NCBI RefSeq assembly: GCF_001510645.1
Contig: NZ_LMVB01000001.1
Span: 453,854 to 517,853, forward strand
Reading direction: 5' to 3'
DNA: 64,000 nucleotides
Origin: Paenibacillus sp. FJAT-29882
GTDB lineage: Bacteria; Bacillota; Bacilli; Bacillales; DSM-1321
Both the position numbers and the translations under genes were made by a program. Under the pieces are notes generated by a model that had not been told where the DNA came from, did no database searches, and was given only the letters and a program-made list of their open reading frames with translations. This document shows positions 38,719 to 47,453 of the stretch, one piece after another; the first letter of the stretch is position 1; every line of letters starts with the position of its first letter.

Positions 38719-38913
38719 TTATCTTTTTAAAGAAAATAACTTTAACAATGGATGCTTTTTCTTATCCACAATCTTTAACTCATTCATGACAAGATGATCT
38801 TCGTGTTCGGCTATCCATTTCTTAAGCGCTTCTTTATCCTGACAATGGGTTAAGTATGTCTGACCGCCTTTACCAACGGCGTTAATTACATATCTGTTGG
38901 AAATATTCCCCAT
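38719..38913 (-). CDS. Small basic hypothetical protein
   Basis: 64 residues, MGNISNRYVINAVGKGGQTY at the N-terminus and a lysine-rich end (KKKHPLLKLFSLKR). AGGAGAG lies before the ATG at good spacing, and the frame ends just before a terminator palindrome, so translation is likely. No signal peptide or membrane segment. I do not recognise the family. The following 38914-39080 shows nothing. Confidence 0.6.
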   Translation of the reverse strand: MGNISNRYVINAVGKGGQTYLTHCQDKEALKKWIAEHEDHLVMNELKIVDKKKHPLLKLFSLKR

Positions 38914-39080
38914 ATTTACTCTCCTACATATTCATAATGAAATTCCAACTCACAACAAGGTCTTGTGATCATATATAGTATACAATCTATTAATCTAAAT
39001 AAATGCATTTCTTTTAGTTAATTAATTACAAATTTCGACAATGTAAAGATTACTAGCATTGTAGTCTGAATTACCCCATC

Positions 39081-39443
39081 TTAAAGGCTCTTCTCTAAGT
39101 CTTTATCCATAATAAAAACCTCGATTCTCTCCCCAGTTTTTGTACTAATATCACTATGAGAGGAAAGAACTTTACAACCAGTATAATGTTCGACAATTTT
39201 TTCATAATCTTCGCTGTACATTTCACGAAGCAGCTCCCGCATTTGTTTGACAAGTTTTTTCCCAGAATTTCGATTGACAAGATGCTTTTCTTCTACCGTT
39301 AGAACACCTTTGAATCGGGTAATCAACATGTCATTAATGATATATGTTTTGGCTTCCTGTGGACCTCTGCCGATCAACTCACGCTGGAACTTGATAAATG
39401 CAGCACTAATTTCAGCCTCTAGTTTCTTTTTGGAATTTGACAT
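39081..39443 (-). CDS. DUF2294 family protein
   Basis: 120 residues. The segments AEISAAFIKFQRELIGRGPQ, EAKTYIINDMLITRFKGVLT, VEEKHLVNRNSGKKLVKQMR and LSSHSDISTKTGERIEVFIM make it a clear DUF2294 member, a family of small Bacillaceae proteins without assigned function. Start taken at ATG 39443, which follows TTGGAGGCATT; the longer frame upstream lacks a ribosome site. Single gene. Confidence 0.85.
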   Translation of the reverse strand: MSNSKKKLEAEISAAFIKFQRELIGRGPQEAKTYIINDMLITRFKGVLTVEEKHLVNRNSGKKLVKQMRELLREMYSEDYEKIVEHYTGCKVLSSHSDISTKTGERIEVFIMDKDLEKSL

Positions 39444-39698
39444 AATGCCTCCAATTACCTTTCTGAGATTTATTGGGTTATCATAATGTCCAAAGTAAGG
39501 TCTTGTCAATGCAAAAATAAAATCTTTATAAAACTTTAAAATCAGGTGAAATACGTAGAATTACTACGTGAAATAGAGTTATTGTGTGAATATTCGATTA
39601 ATCATCCTGTATTTGGATGAATTTGAACATATCTAGTACTTTTGATGAGTTTACAATGATTACACAGCGGGCGTACAATAATTCTCATAAATAACAAA

Positions 39699-39870
39699 TT
39701 TGATATCGGCCCAATCTTAATTAATTGAGAACGGAGGACCCACTAATTTGGGATTAATTCTGCTTTTGCAGAAAGGATGAGATACTCTTTCGCCATCCTA
39801 CCCGAAAGCTTTCTTCGCAGGCTTAGCGAAGGAGTTCATAAGACTACCTAATTTAAGGGGGCTTTTTTGT
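39699..39870 (+). ncRNA. c-di-AMP riboswitch (ydaO/yuaA type)
   Basis: Conserved blocks appear in the expected order: ATTGAGAACGGAGGACCCAC, TTTGGGATTAATTC, AGGATGAGATACTCTTTCGC, CCATCCTACCCGAAAGCTTT, then CTTCGCAGGCTTAGCGAAGG, and lastly GGGGGCTTTTTT as likely terminator end. In B. subtilis this class controls ktrAB and other K+ uptake genes and shuts them off when c-di-AMP is high. Here ktrD starts about 410 bp further on, with repeats in between. Ends approximate. Confidence 0.8.
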
Positions 39871-39993
39871 TGTGAGTGAAGCAAGAAAGCAGCCTAATGA
39901 ACAATCTGTAGGTCTTTTTAATATATGTAAATATGAAAAAGTTTCTTGGATGATAGAACGCAAAGAGAGTGGATAACTTGCTGGGCGTTAAGT

Positions 39994-40131
39994 AGACCAA
40001 TGAGTACTTTTTCTCCAATCAACATGTTGTTTTGGCAAGCATTCAATACCATTGTGTGAATCGTTTGGTTTACCGCTGGAATCTTGAATGATAGTGCATG
40101 ACTGCATTATGGAGAAAAGTACCATTGGTCT
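39994..40131. repeat. Palindromic element between riboswitch and ktrD
   Basis: AGACCAATGAGTACTTTTTC(TCCA) pairs with (TGGA)GAAAAGTACCATTGGTCT, and an inner GCAAGCATTCAA pairs loosely with TTGAATGATAGTGC. The right arm is followed by TTTTTGG, so as RNA it could end transcription. Confidence 0.6.
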
Positions 40132-40162
40132 TTTTGGTGTTTAATCTGCTTTTCCCTTTTTG

Positions 40163-40216
40163 ATAAATTGAAACTTCGTTCAGTGGGGGACTTGACTCTC
40201 CGTTAATGCGGGATAA
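40163..40216. repeat. Family 1 repeat copy E, minimal 54-bp form
   Basis: ATAAATTGAAACTTCGTTCA at the left, GTGGGGGACTTGACTCTCC in the middle, GTTAATGCGGGATAAA at the right: both family ends with almost nothing between. Confidence 0.75.
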
Positions 40217-40282
40217 ATAATTTTATGACGCTGCAGAATGGAATGATGCTCTATTCAATATTTTAATAAGTGGGAGATCATT

Positions 40283-41620
40283 ATGACAAAAATAACAGAT
40301 TTTCTAACCCCGCCAAAAATTCTTGTATTGGGCTTTGCGGCCGTAATTTTAATAGGTGCATTCTTACTCACACTTCCCTTCTCAACAGAAGATGGAGTCG
40401 GTCTCTCGTTCTTGAATGTTTTATTTACCGCAACATCTGCTACATGTGTGACAGGGCTTGTCGTTGTAGATACAGGAAGCACATTTAGCAGTTTTGGCGA
40501 GATTGTCATATTACTGCTCATTCAAATCGGCGGATTAGGGTTTATGATAGTTGCAACTTTTTTCTTTTTTCTTTTAGGCAAAAGAATATCACTGAAAGAA
40601 AGATTATTACTTCGAGAAGCGTTAAACCAATTATCGATGGAGGGCATTGTCAGGTTAGTAAAAAGAGTGTTGATTTTTACAGGAGCGATCGAGCTTGTCG
40701 GTGCTATTATTTTATCGATCCGTTTTTCTTTTGATATGCCGATTGGTCGAGCGATTTACTTTGGCATTTTTCATTCAATCTCCAATTTTAATAATGCAGG
40801 TTTTGATTTACTGGGAGGATTTCGGAGTTTGACCCCGTACGCAGAAGATCCAACGGTCGTGCTAACCGTTTGTGCGCTTATCACATTAGGGGGAATTGGT
40901 TTTATCGTAATGAATGAACTTTATGAATATCATGATACAAAACGCTTATCTGTGCATACGAAATTGGTATTACTGACTAGTCTAATTTTAACTGTAGGTG
41001 GGGCCATCATAATCTTCATTTTTGAATATGGCAATGATAAAACATTAGAGCCTTTATCCTATCTTGGAAAAGGATTAGCAGCCTTGTTTCAATCGGTGAC
41101 AGCGAGAACAGATGGAGCTAATACATTGAATATTTCAGACTTAACACAACCAACATTATTTCTGACGATTATCCTGATGTTTATTGGCGCTTCTCCGGGT
41201 TCAACAGGTGGCGGAATTAAAACGACTACCTTTGCTACTTTACTTGGAACCGTCTTTTCACAAATTAAAGGAAAAGAAGATGTCGTCTTCTTTCATAAAC
41301 GCATTGTTTTTGACACGATATTTAAAGCGCTTACTGTAACGGTAAGTGGATTATTCCTTGTTATTACCATGACCATGCTACTGAGTATCACGGAAAAAGG
41401 CCATGATTTTATGATGTATCTATTTGAAGCGACTTCAGCGTTCGGCACAGTAGGTCTATCGATGGGATTAACCCCAGAACTATCACCTATTGGTCGTGTA
41501 CTCATTATATTGACGATGTTCGCAGGAAGATTAGGTCCTTTAACGATTGCTTTTGCCATTGCTATGAGGCGTAAACCGGATGCATTTCGTCATCCAAAGG
41601 GGAAAATAATGATCGGTTAA
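40283..41620 (+). CDS. ktrD: KtrD-type K+ channel subunit
   Basis: 445-residue membrane protein of the Trk/Ktr/HKT family, four pore repeats. Selectivity-filter regions ATSATCVTGLVVVDTG, SISNFNNAGFDL, SVTARTDGANTL and ATSAFGTVGLSMGLTPE are visible, with the intramembrane loop GASPGSTGGGIKTTTFA. The N-terminal STEDGxGLxFL and C-terminal RKPDAFRHPKGKIMIG fit B. subtilis KtrD rather than KtrB. It imports K+ with Na+ and needs a KtrA/KtrC ring, encoded 26 bp downstream. B. subtilis ktrC and ktrD are unlinked; here they form an operon behind a c-di-AMP riboswitch. GTGGGAG is the ribosome site. Confidence 0.93.
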   Translation: MTKITDFLTPPKILVLGFAAVILIGAFLLTLPFSTEDGVGLSFLNVLFTATSATCVTGLVVVDTGSTFSSFGEIVILLLIQIGGLGFMIVATFFFFLLGKRISLKERLLLREALNQLSMEGIVRLVKRVLIFTGAIELVGAIILSIRFSFDMPIGRAIYFGIFHSISNFNNAGFDLLGGFRSLTPYAEDPTVVLTVCALITLGGIGFIVMNELYEYHDTKRLSVHTKLVLLTSLILTVGGAIIIFIFEYGNDKTLEPLSYLGKGLAALFQSVTARTDGANTLNISDLTQPTLFLTIILMFIGASPGSTGGGIKTTTFATLLGTVFSQIKGKEDVVFFHKRIVFDTIFKALTVTVSGLFLVITMTMLLSITEKGHDFMMYLFEATSAFGTVGLSMGLTPELSPIGRVLIILTMFAGRLGPLTIAFAIAMRRKPDAFRHPKGKIMIG

Positions 41621-41646
41621 TGAAAAATAGGGAGTGTAAATAAGAT

Positions 41647-42312
41647 ATGGTCAAACGACAATATGCGGTTATTGGTTTGGGGAGATTTGGCATGAGTGTA
41701 GCTCGAAAATTACATGAGGCTGGGCAGGATGTCTTGGGAATTGATTGTAATGAGGAACGAGTCGAAGATGCTGAATTAGCCGTTACTCATGCAGTCGTGG
41801 CAGATACTACAGAGGAAAAGGCGCTTATTTCAATAGGGATTCGTAATTTTGATTGTGTAATTGTCGCAATTGGGAATGACATGCAGTCGAGTATTTTAAC
41901 CGTTATGCTTTTAAAAGAATTTGGAGTGAAAAAAGTCATAGCGAAAGCTCTAGGCAAGCACCATGGCCGGGTTTTAGAGAAAATAGGGGCTGATTGGATC
42001 ATTTATCCTGAAAGAGACATGGGGGAACGAGTTGCCAATCAGCTCCTATCACCGAATATGTTGAACTACATTGAACTGTCAAAAGAATTCAATATCGAGG
42101 AAATCATCATTCCACTTAGAATGGCGGAAAAAAGTTTACGAGATCTTGATATTCGTGCCAAATACAATGTAAGTGTCATTGCCATTGTTAGAGAAGGAGA
42201 AATAATCGTATCTCCACCCTCAGATCAGATTATTCATACAGGAGATTTATTAGTGGTAATTGGGAACAGAGAGGACTTAGCTAAATTTTCAAATATAGAA
42301 TCATCATTGTAG
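41647..42312 (+). CDS. ktrC: KtrC-type K+ uptake regulatory subunit
   Basis: 221 residues. The N-terminal Rossmann RCK_N domain starts YAVIGLGRFGMSVARKLHEA (GxGxxG binds ATP/ADP). The C-terminal RCK_C domain (~135-220, IRAKYNVSVIAIVREGEII) is the part that binds c-di-AMP in KtrA/KtrC proteins. It forms the cytosolic octameric ring that gates KtrD. GGGAG lies about 12 bp before the ATG, a long spacing. Closer to KtrC than KtrA by the IRAKY region. Confidence 0.9.
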   Translation: MVKRQYAVIGLGRFGMSVARKLHEAGQDVLGIDCNEERVEDAELAVTHAVVADTTEEKALISIGIRNFDCVIVAIGNDMQSSILTVMLLKEFGVKKVIAKALGKHHGRVLEKIGADWIIYPERDMGERVANQLLSPNMLNYIELSKEFNIEEIIIPLRMAEKSLRDLDIRAKYNVSVIAIVREGEIIVSPPSDQIIHTGDLLVVIGNREDLAKFSNIESSL

Positions 42313-42405
42313 CTAAAATGCGACTATGAACAACAGCTACTTCTAAGCGGATGCACAAGACTGACCAGACTTGGATTATTAGAATATGCTATTTTGATAA
42401 AGTCT

Positions 42406-42480
42406 CGTGGGGGTGCCTCAAAAAGAAGCGTCAGACCTTTAGAGGCCTACTCTATGCCCCTAATACGTTTTCTTGTGGAA
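42406..42480. repeat. Degenerate family 2 fragment
   Basis: GGGGGTGCCTCAAAAAG, GCGTCAGACC and CTACTCTATGCCCCTAATACG resemble one half of the family 2 palindrome; the mirror half is missing. No T run follows. Confidence 0.45.
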
Positions 42481-42554
42481 TACTCTGGGTTTGGTGATAC
42501 ACTTTAGGAAGAAAGCAATGTGGTTAAATAGAGCAAGTGTGTGGGGGGCAAACA

Positions 42555-44156
42555 ATGGGGACGCTTTGGTATAACGGAAGCATTTATACGATGCAAACAG
42601 AATATGATCAAGTAGAGGCGATTTTTACTGAAAATGGCTCAATCATTGAGGTTGGCGAGGCTTCAGCACTTCGAGACACATATCGATACACCATTACGAA
42701 TGAAGTCGATTTGCAAGGTCAAATGCTTATTCCAGGACTTGTGGATAGCCATCTGCACTTGATTGGACATGGTGAAAAGCTAATGAGGCTGGATCTTTCG
42801 ATGATGAAGAGCAGAGATGAAATCCTACAGGCCTTACTTAAAAAATGTGCACAAACACCTGCTGGAGAATGGATTATTGCAGAAGGTTGGAATGAAAATG
42901 AATGGCCAGATTCTACACTTATATTGCGAGATGAGTTGGATCAACTATCCAATGAACATCCAATCGTTTTAAAAAGGGCTTGCCGTCATGCTGTCGTTGT
43001 GAATTCCTCGGCTTTGACAGGTAGTGGCATCAAGGAAAATATCGAGCAGCCGTTTGGCGGAGTGATCGGGCGGTATAAGGATGCCCGCTTAAGCGGTATG
43101 TTTAAAGAAGCCCCTGCATTGAAACTGATCATGAATCATGTACCAGGAATTACGGAGGAATATGTGAGGCGTGCGTTGTCTGCTTCGATTCGTGATTGCC
43201 ATAGACTTGGCTTAACTGGGGGGCATTCGGAAGATTTACATTATTACAATGGATTTTTGCCAACTTATCAAGCATTTGTTTCAGTTATTGAGGAAGCGAA
43301 ATTGCCATTCCGTGTCAACCTGCTCGTTCATAATGAAGTGGTTGATGACATGAAAGAGGCTGGGTATGGATACCGGAGTAAACAAGGGTTGATTGAATTA
43401 GATGCGATGAAACTATTTGCAGACGGATCACTTGGCGGCAATACGGCATTATTAAGCCATCCGTATCGTGACCGTCCGGATACGCAAGGTGTGGCGATTT
43501 ATACAGAAAAGGAACTGCATGATCTTGTTCAAAAAGCAAGGAATTATGAGATGCCAATCGCTGTACATGCAATTGGTGATCTTGCATTCGAAATGGTACT
43601 GGATGCCATTTGCGCTTACCCACCGAAGCCTGGCTGGAGAGATCGGCTTATTCATGCACAAATTATGAGAAAAGATTTATTAGATCGTGCCAAAGATTTA
43701 CCGGTGATTTTCGATATTCAACCTGGCTTTGTCCCTTCTGATTTTCCATGGGTTATTGATAAAATAGGAAAAGAGCATATGGAATATAACTATGCATGGA
43801 AAACATTCATTGAAGAAGGCATTCATTGTGCAGGCGGTTCAGATGCGCCGATTGAACCGGTCAATCCGTTGCTAGGTATTCATGCTGCTGTGACAAGAAG
43901 AAAGCCGTTTGGTCCAGACCAAACGATTTACAATGAAAAGGAATGTCTATCGCTATTTGAGGCGCTCTCCTTATATACGACTGGGAGTGCTTATGCGATT
44001 GGGCAAGAAGGATCGCGTGGCAAGATTGCTCCGGGATATGTGGCTGATTTCACAGTTTTTGAAAAAGATTTGTACGCCGTCCATCCTGATGAATGGCTTG
44101 AAATACAAGCAGGCATGACAGTTGTCAACGAACAGATTGTCTATGCGAAAAAATAA
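42555..44156 (+). CDS. ytcJ: YtcJ-type amidohydrolase
   Basis: 533-residue amidohydrolase_3 family enzyme (B. subtilis YtcJ 529). Metal site motif VDSHLHLIGHG near residue 65, then LFADGSLGGNTALLS, VHAIGDLAFEMVLDAI, LIHAQIMRKD and AGGSDAPIEPVNPLLGIHAA. The family hydrolyses amide or formamide bonds; the substrate is not known. GGGGGG lies before the ATG at 42555; an earlier in-frame start at 42537 has no good ribosome site. No operon partner. Confidence 0.88.
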   Translation: MGTLWYNGSIYTMQTEYDQVEAIFTENGSIIEVGEASALRDTYRYTITNEVDLQGQMLIPGLVDSHLHLIGHGEKLMRLDLSMMKSRDEILQALLKKCAQTPAGEWIIAEGWNENEWPDSTLILRDELDQLSNEHPIVLKRACRHAVVVNSSALTGSGIKENIEQPFGGVIGRYKDARLSGMFKEAPALKLIMNHVPGITEEYVRRALSASIRDCHRLGLTGGHSEDLHYYNGFLPTYQAFVSVIEEAKLPFRVNLLVHNEVVDDMKEAGYGYRSKQGLIELDAMKLFADGSLGGNTALLSHPYRDRPDTQGVAIYTEKELHDLVQKARNYEMPIAVHAIGDLAFEMVLDAICAYPPKPGWRDRLIHAQIMRKDLLDRAKDLPVIFDIQPGFVPSDFPWVIDKIGKEHMEYNYAWKTFIEEGIHCAGGSDAPIEPVNPLLGIHAAVTRRKPFGPDQTIYNEKECLSLFEALSLYTTGSAYAIGQEGSRGKIAPGYVADFTVFEKDLYAVHPDEWLEIQAGMTVVNEQIVYAKK

Positions 44157-44239
44157 TCATAGAAGAAGTAGAAACTTGCATGTATAATAAATATATTTCG
44201 TAATCTGAAATAGTATAATAGAAAGAAGGCATGCAGGTC

Positions 44240-45169
44240 ATGAAATTGGAAAGTCAAAGAGAAGGTGCCTTTTTTGCGGCATTATCTTATTTAATATGGG
44301 GCATCATTCCGATGTATTGGAAGATGATACAAGATGTGTCTGCTGGAGAAATCCTTGCTCATCGGATTATTTGGTCGTTTGCTTTTATGGTCGTTCTTTT
44401 ATTGGTTTCGAGAAAATGGAAGAACTTTGTCAGTTTTCTAAAAGAGATTGTTCAGAATCGAAAAATCCTGTTCTCGCTTTTTCTTGCTTCGATTTTGGTC
44501 AGCATTAACTGGGGAACGTTCATCTGGGCTGTGAATGCAGGGAGGATTATGGAAACTAGCCTTGGTTATTATATCAATCCACTAGTTAGTGTGCTGCTTG
44601 GGGTCATTGTCTTAAAAGAAAAACTAAGTAAGCAACAGGTCTTTGCCTTTTCGCTTGCAGGTGCAGGTGTACTTATTCTCGGTATTTACTTTGGCTCAAT
44701 CCCATGGATTTCACTCATTTTGGCTGTAACATTTGGACTGTATGGTCTAGCAAAAAAAATGATAAAGGCCGACTCAGCTATGGGGCTCACATTAGAAACC
44801 TTAATGGTTACTCCATTTGCGTTAGGATATATCATTTATATTCTGTCTACATCAGGTTCAGCGTTCTTTACAACATCTCATACAGCTTTACTATTAATGG
44901 GAGGGGGCGTTGTCACAGCGCTACCACTATTGTTTTTTGCAAAAGGAGCACAAAAAGTTCCGCTATCTATGCTCGGGATTTTGCAATACATTGGTCCAAC
45001 CTTATCATTGATACTTAGCGTATTTGTCTACCATGAGTCATTTACGAAAGTCCACTTACTTGCATTCATCTTTATCTGGAGCGCACTAGTCATCTATACT
45101 CTCTCGATTACAAAAAATAGAGTCATAGGTAGCAATAACGTGAAAAAACAAGTAAGACGTGGTGCTTAA
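44240..45169 (+). CDS. RarD-family EamA transporter
   Basis: 309 residues with ten hydrophobic segments, two EamA repeats. FAALSYLIWGIIPMYWKMIQ and NWGTFIWAVNAGRIMETSLG are typical of RarD (B. subtilis YojE-like) proteins, which were linked to chloramphenicol sensitivity; the substrate is unknown. ATG at 44231 overlaps the ribosome site GAAGGC, so 44240 (MKLESQREG) is preferred. Single gene with a family 2 terminator. Confidence 0.85.
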   Translation: MKLESQREGAFFAALSYLIWGIIPMYWKMIQDVSAGEILAHRIIWSFAFMVVLLLVSRKWKNFVSFLKEIVQNRKILFSLFLASILVSINWGTFIWAVNAGRIMETSLGYYINPLVSVLLGVIVLKEKLSKQQVFAFSLAGAGVLILGIYFGSIPWISLILAVTFGLYGLAKKMIKADSAMGLTLETLMVTPFALGYIIYILSTSGSAFFTTSHTALLLMGGGVVTALPLLFFAKGAQKVPLSMLGILQYIGPTLSLILSVFVYHESFTKVHLLAFIFIWSALVIYTLSITKNRVIGSNNVKKQVRRGA

Positions 45170-45183
45170 TCTTTATTAAAACC

Positions 45184-45308
45184 AGAGGATGTCCCAAAAG
45201 CAAAGGGTCAGACCCCGCAACAACTAAATACAGTATAGGATAAGTGAATGAACCACTACATACTGATTTAGAGTGCGAGGTCAGACCCTTTTAGGACATC
45301 CTCTTTAT
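45184..45308 (+). terminator. Family 2 nested palindrome, variant core
   Basis: The outer arms AGAGGATGTCCCAAAAG / CTTTTAGGACATCCTCT enclose AGGGTCAGACCCC / GAGGTCAGACCCT and a core CAACAACTAAATACAGTATA...CATACTGATTTAGAG. The copy at 49365 has the same core in the opposite orientation. Lies 14 bp after the stop. Confidence 0.85.
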
Positions 45309-45312
45309 TTAG

Positions 45313-45397
45313 TTATCCCGCATTAACGGGCAGTAAAACGGGACTAACAATCAGTAGGGGATGAAGAAAACCCCTACTGATTGAAGTTTCACTTTAT
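45313..45397. repeat. Family 1 repeat copy F
   Basis: TTATCCCGCATTAACGGGCA, GGGACTAACAATCAGTAGGGG / CCCCTACTGATTGAAG (hairpin), ending GTTTCACTTTAT. Its right end contains the TAA stop of the NAD kinase gene (45394-45396). Confidence 0.85.
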
Positions 45398-46194
45398 AAA
45401 AATGTTCTTTTTACTTTTTCCCAAAATGAGTTGTCTTTTAGTTTGATCGTTTTAATCGATTTTCCGCTTAGATTTACTTGAATTTTCTCAATATCGCGGA
45501 TGCTTAGTGCTTCATTGTCGAGACCAATCGTTGGGTAATCGTTTTCATTCTGTGGCATTCTGACGGATAATGTTCGTTCAGGTCCAAGAATAAAAGAGGA
45601 TCCGAGCGTTCGATAAGTATTGTTGTTGATCGAAGCAAGCTCGCTCACTTGAAAGCATGGTAAAGTTGGGTCCACAACCGCGCCTTTCACTGATTTGTTG
45701 TAGGCAGTACTTCCAGTTGGCGTAGCAATCACGATTCCATCGCCTCGGAACGTTTCAAAATGGATTGAATCAATAAAGAGATCCAGCACGAATGTTTTTA
45801 TAATCGCAGAACGAATGCTTAGTTCATTGAGCGCAAAGAAAGAGGGCTGATTATCCAATTTAATTTCAATCGTTGGATAGCGCCGTACTTCAATTTGATC
45901 TGTTTCTGTTGATTCAATCATTTTGTTGGTATCTTCTAAATGAAAATCACAATACATATTTAAGTTCCCGGTTGTAGAAATCCCCGCATATAAGCAATCC
46001 TCTCGGAAACCCGTTTTTCTGACTGCTTGAAGAAATGTCCCATCATCCCCAATACTAACGATAATGTTCGCGTGTTTAAAATCAGGTACGATATTATACC
46101 CATTGCGTTGTGCTAAATCCCGTAATGGCTGTACTTTAGCAAGAGTATCTTCAGATTGTGCATGAAAGAAATACAAATTACGACGATTATCCAT
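45394..46194 (-). CDS. nadK2: NAD kinase, second paralogue type
   Basis: 266 residues (B. subtilis PpnKB/YtdI 267). The diacylglycerol-kinase-like nucleotide motif VSIGDDGTFLQAVRK lies near residue 50, FALNELSIRSA near 120, and the glycine-rich IVIATPTGSTAYNKSVKGAV near 150. It phosphorylates NAD to NADP. Start at ATG 46194 after GGAGG; a longer frame to 46311 has no ribosome site. The stop codon TAA lies inside the end of a family 1 repeat. Confidence 0.92.
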   Translation of the reverse strand: MDNRRNLYFFHAQSEDTLAKVQPLRDLAQRNGYNIVPDFKHANIIVSIGDDGTFLQAVRKTGFREDCLYAGISTTGNLNMYCDFHLEDTNKMIESTETDQIEVRRYPTIEIKLDNQPSFFALNELSIRSAIIKTFVLDLFIDSIHFETFRGDGIVIATPTGSTAYNKSVKGAVVDPTLPCFQVSELASINNNTYRTLGSSFILGPERTLSVRMPQNENDYPTIGLDNEALSIRDIEKIQVNLSGKSIKTIKLKDNSFWEKVKRTFL

Positions 46195-46326
46195 AGTAAA
46201 AACCTCCAACAGTATTGAAATTATTTTCCAAAAAAGTAGATTGTTTGTTACAATATTAGGGTGTTTCCTTAGTTTATCATGAGATGAAACATTTTGAAAA
46301 TTCAAACGCATAAACTAGTAGTGCGT

Positions 46327-46396
46327 GTTCAAAAAGGAGGATAAAAGATCCGAGAAGTTCTGCGAGCGCATCTCGAGAGAACCGGACTTTTTGAAC
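46327..46396. repeat. GTTCAAAAAG-ended element, short copy (70 bp)
   Basis: GTTCAAAAAGGAGGATAAAA at the left, GTCCGG(T)...AAAAAGTC reversed at the right ending CTTTTTGAAC. Compared with 33380-33571 it is inverted and lacks about 120 internal bases. It lies 40 bp upstream of sppA. Confidence 0.75.
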
Positions 46397-46435
46397 AACC
46401 TCTATTAAGTACAGAGTAGAGAGAGGATGAAGATA

Positions 46436-47440
46436 ATGAATGGAAAGCGTTGGGCTGCTTTGGGGATTGCGGTAGTGTTATTTGGTTTCTCAATCGGTTT
46501 CAATTTCTTGACCACAGCCATGTTCGTTGATGTTGATAAGCTGTTTAATGATTTTCTTGGATCAGATGGTGAATTTATGACAGAAGTGATTGAACAAGGT
46601 ACAGGCTTTGACGAAATTGCTGTACTTGATATCGAAGGAGTTATTCAAGATACAGGAAATTCCGGCTCATTGTTAGGTACAACCGGTTACAATCACAGAG
46701 CCTTTATGGACAAATTGGATATGGTGAATGAAACCCCAGCAATAAAAGGAATGATTTTGCGTGTCAATTCACCAGGCGGCGGTGTTGTTGAAAGTGCCGA
46801 GATCCGTGACAAAATTTTAGAGATCCAAAAAAGTGGAGTGAAAGTTTACGTTTCAATGGGATCTATGGCCGCATCTGGCGGATATTATGTGTCAGCGCCA
46901 GCGGATAAGATTTTTGCAAGTCCTGAAACATTAACGGGTTCATTAGGCGTTATTATGCAAAGTGTGAACTACGGAAAATTGGCAGAGAAATATGGCGTTG
47001 ATTTCGTAACGATTAAAAGTGGACCATACAAAGATATTATGAGCCCAACACGAGAGATGACAAATGAGGAAAGAAATATCCTACAATCATTAATTGATAA
47101 TTCATATAATCAATTTGTGAAAATTATTTCTGAAGGCCGGGGTATGTCAGATGCCCAAGTCCGAAAATTAGCGGACGGCCGAATCTATGATGGTCGCCAG
47201 GCACTGGATGCAAAGTTAATTGATGGTCTCGGCACATTAGATGATACAATTTCAGCGATGCAAAAAGATTTGAAATTGAAAAATGCCTCGGTGATTAGGT
47301 ACACAGATCAAGCAGGCTTTGGAACTCTTTTCAATATGGGCGCAAGAAAGCTAATGGGGAATGACCTTGAGAAAGAGGGTCTGGTTGAATTGCTTTCGAG
47401 AACGAATTCTCCGCGATTGATGTACCTATATTCACAATGA
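46436..47440 (+). CDS. sppA: SppA, signal peptide peptidase
   Basis: 334 residues (B. subtilis SppA 335), S49 family. One N-terminal membrane helix (~5-28) anchors it with the catalytic domain outside. LRVNSPGGGVVESAEI, GSMAASGGYYVSAPADKIFA with the nucleophile Ser, and TIKSGPYKDIMSPTR with the general-base Lys are present. It degrades cleaved signal peptides and protects against lantibiotics in B. subtilis. The ATG at 46436 is 9 bp from GAGAGG; the ATG at 46427 is adjacent to it and rejected. It is paired with yteJ, 13 bp downstream, as in B. subtilis. Confidence 0.93.
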   Translation: MNGKRWAALGIAVVLFGFSIGFNFLTTAMFVDVDKLFNDFLGSDGEFMTEVIEQGTGFDEIAVLDIEGVIQDTGNSGSLLGTTGYNHRAFMDKLDMVNETPAIKGMILRVNSPGGGVVESAEIRDKILEIQKSGVKVYVSMGSMAASGGYYVSAPADKIFASPETLTGSLGVIMQSVNYGKLAEKYGVDFVTIKSGPYKDIMSPTREMTNEERNILQSLIDNSYNQFVKIISEGRGMSDAQVRKLADGRIYDGRQALDAKLIDGLGTLDDTISAMQKDLKLKNASVIRYTDQAGFGTLFNMGARKLMGNDLEKEGLVELLSRTNSPRLMYLYSQ

Positions 47441-47453
47441 GGAGGCGAGAAGA

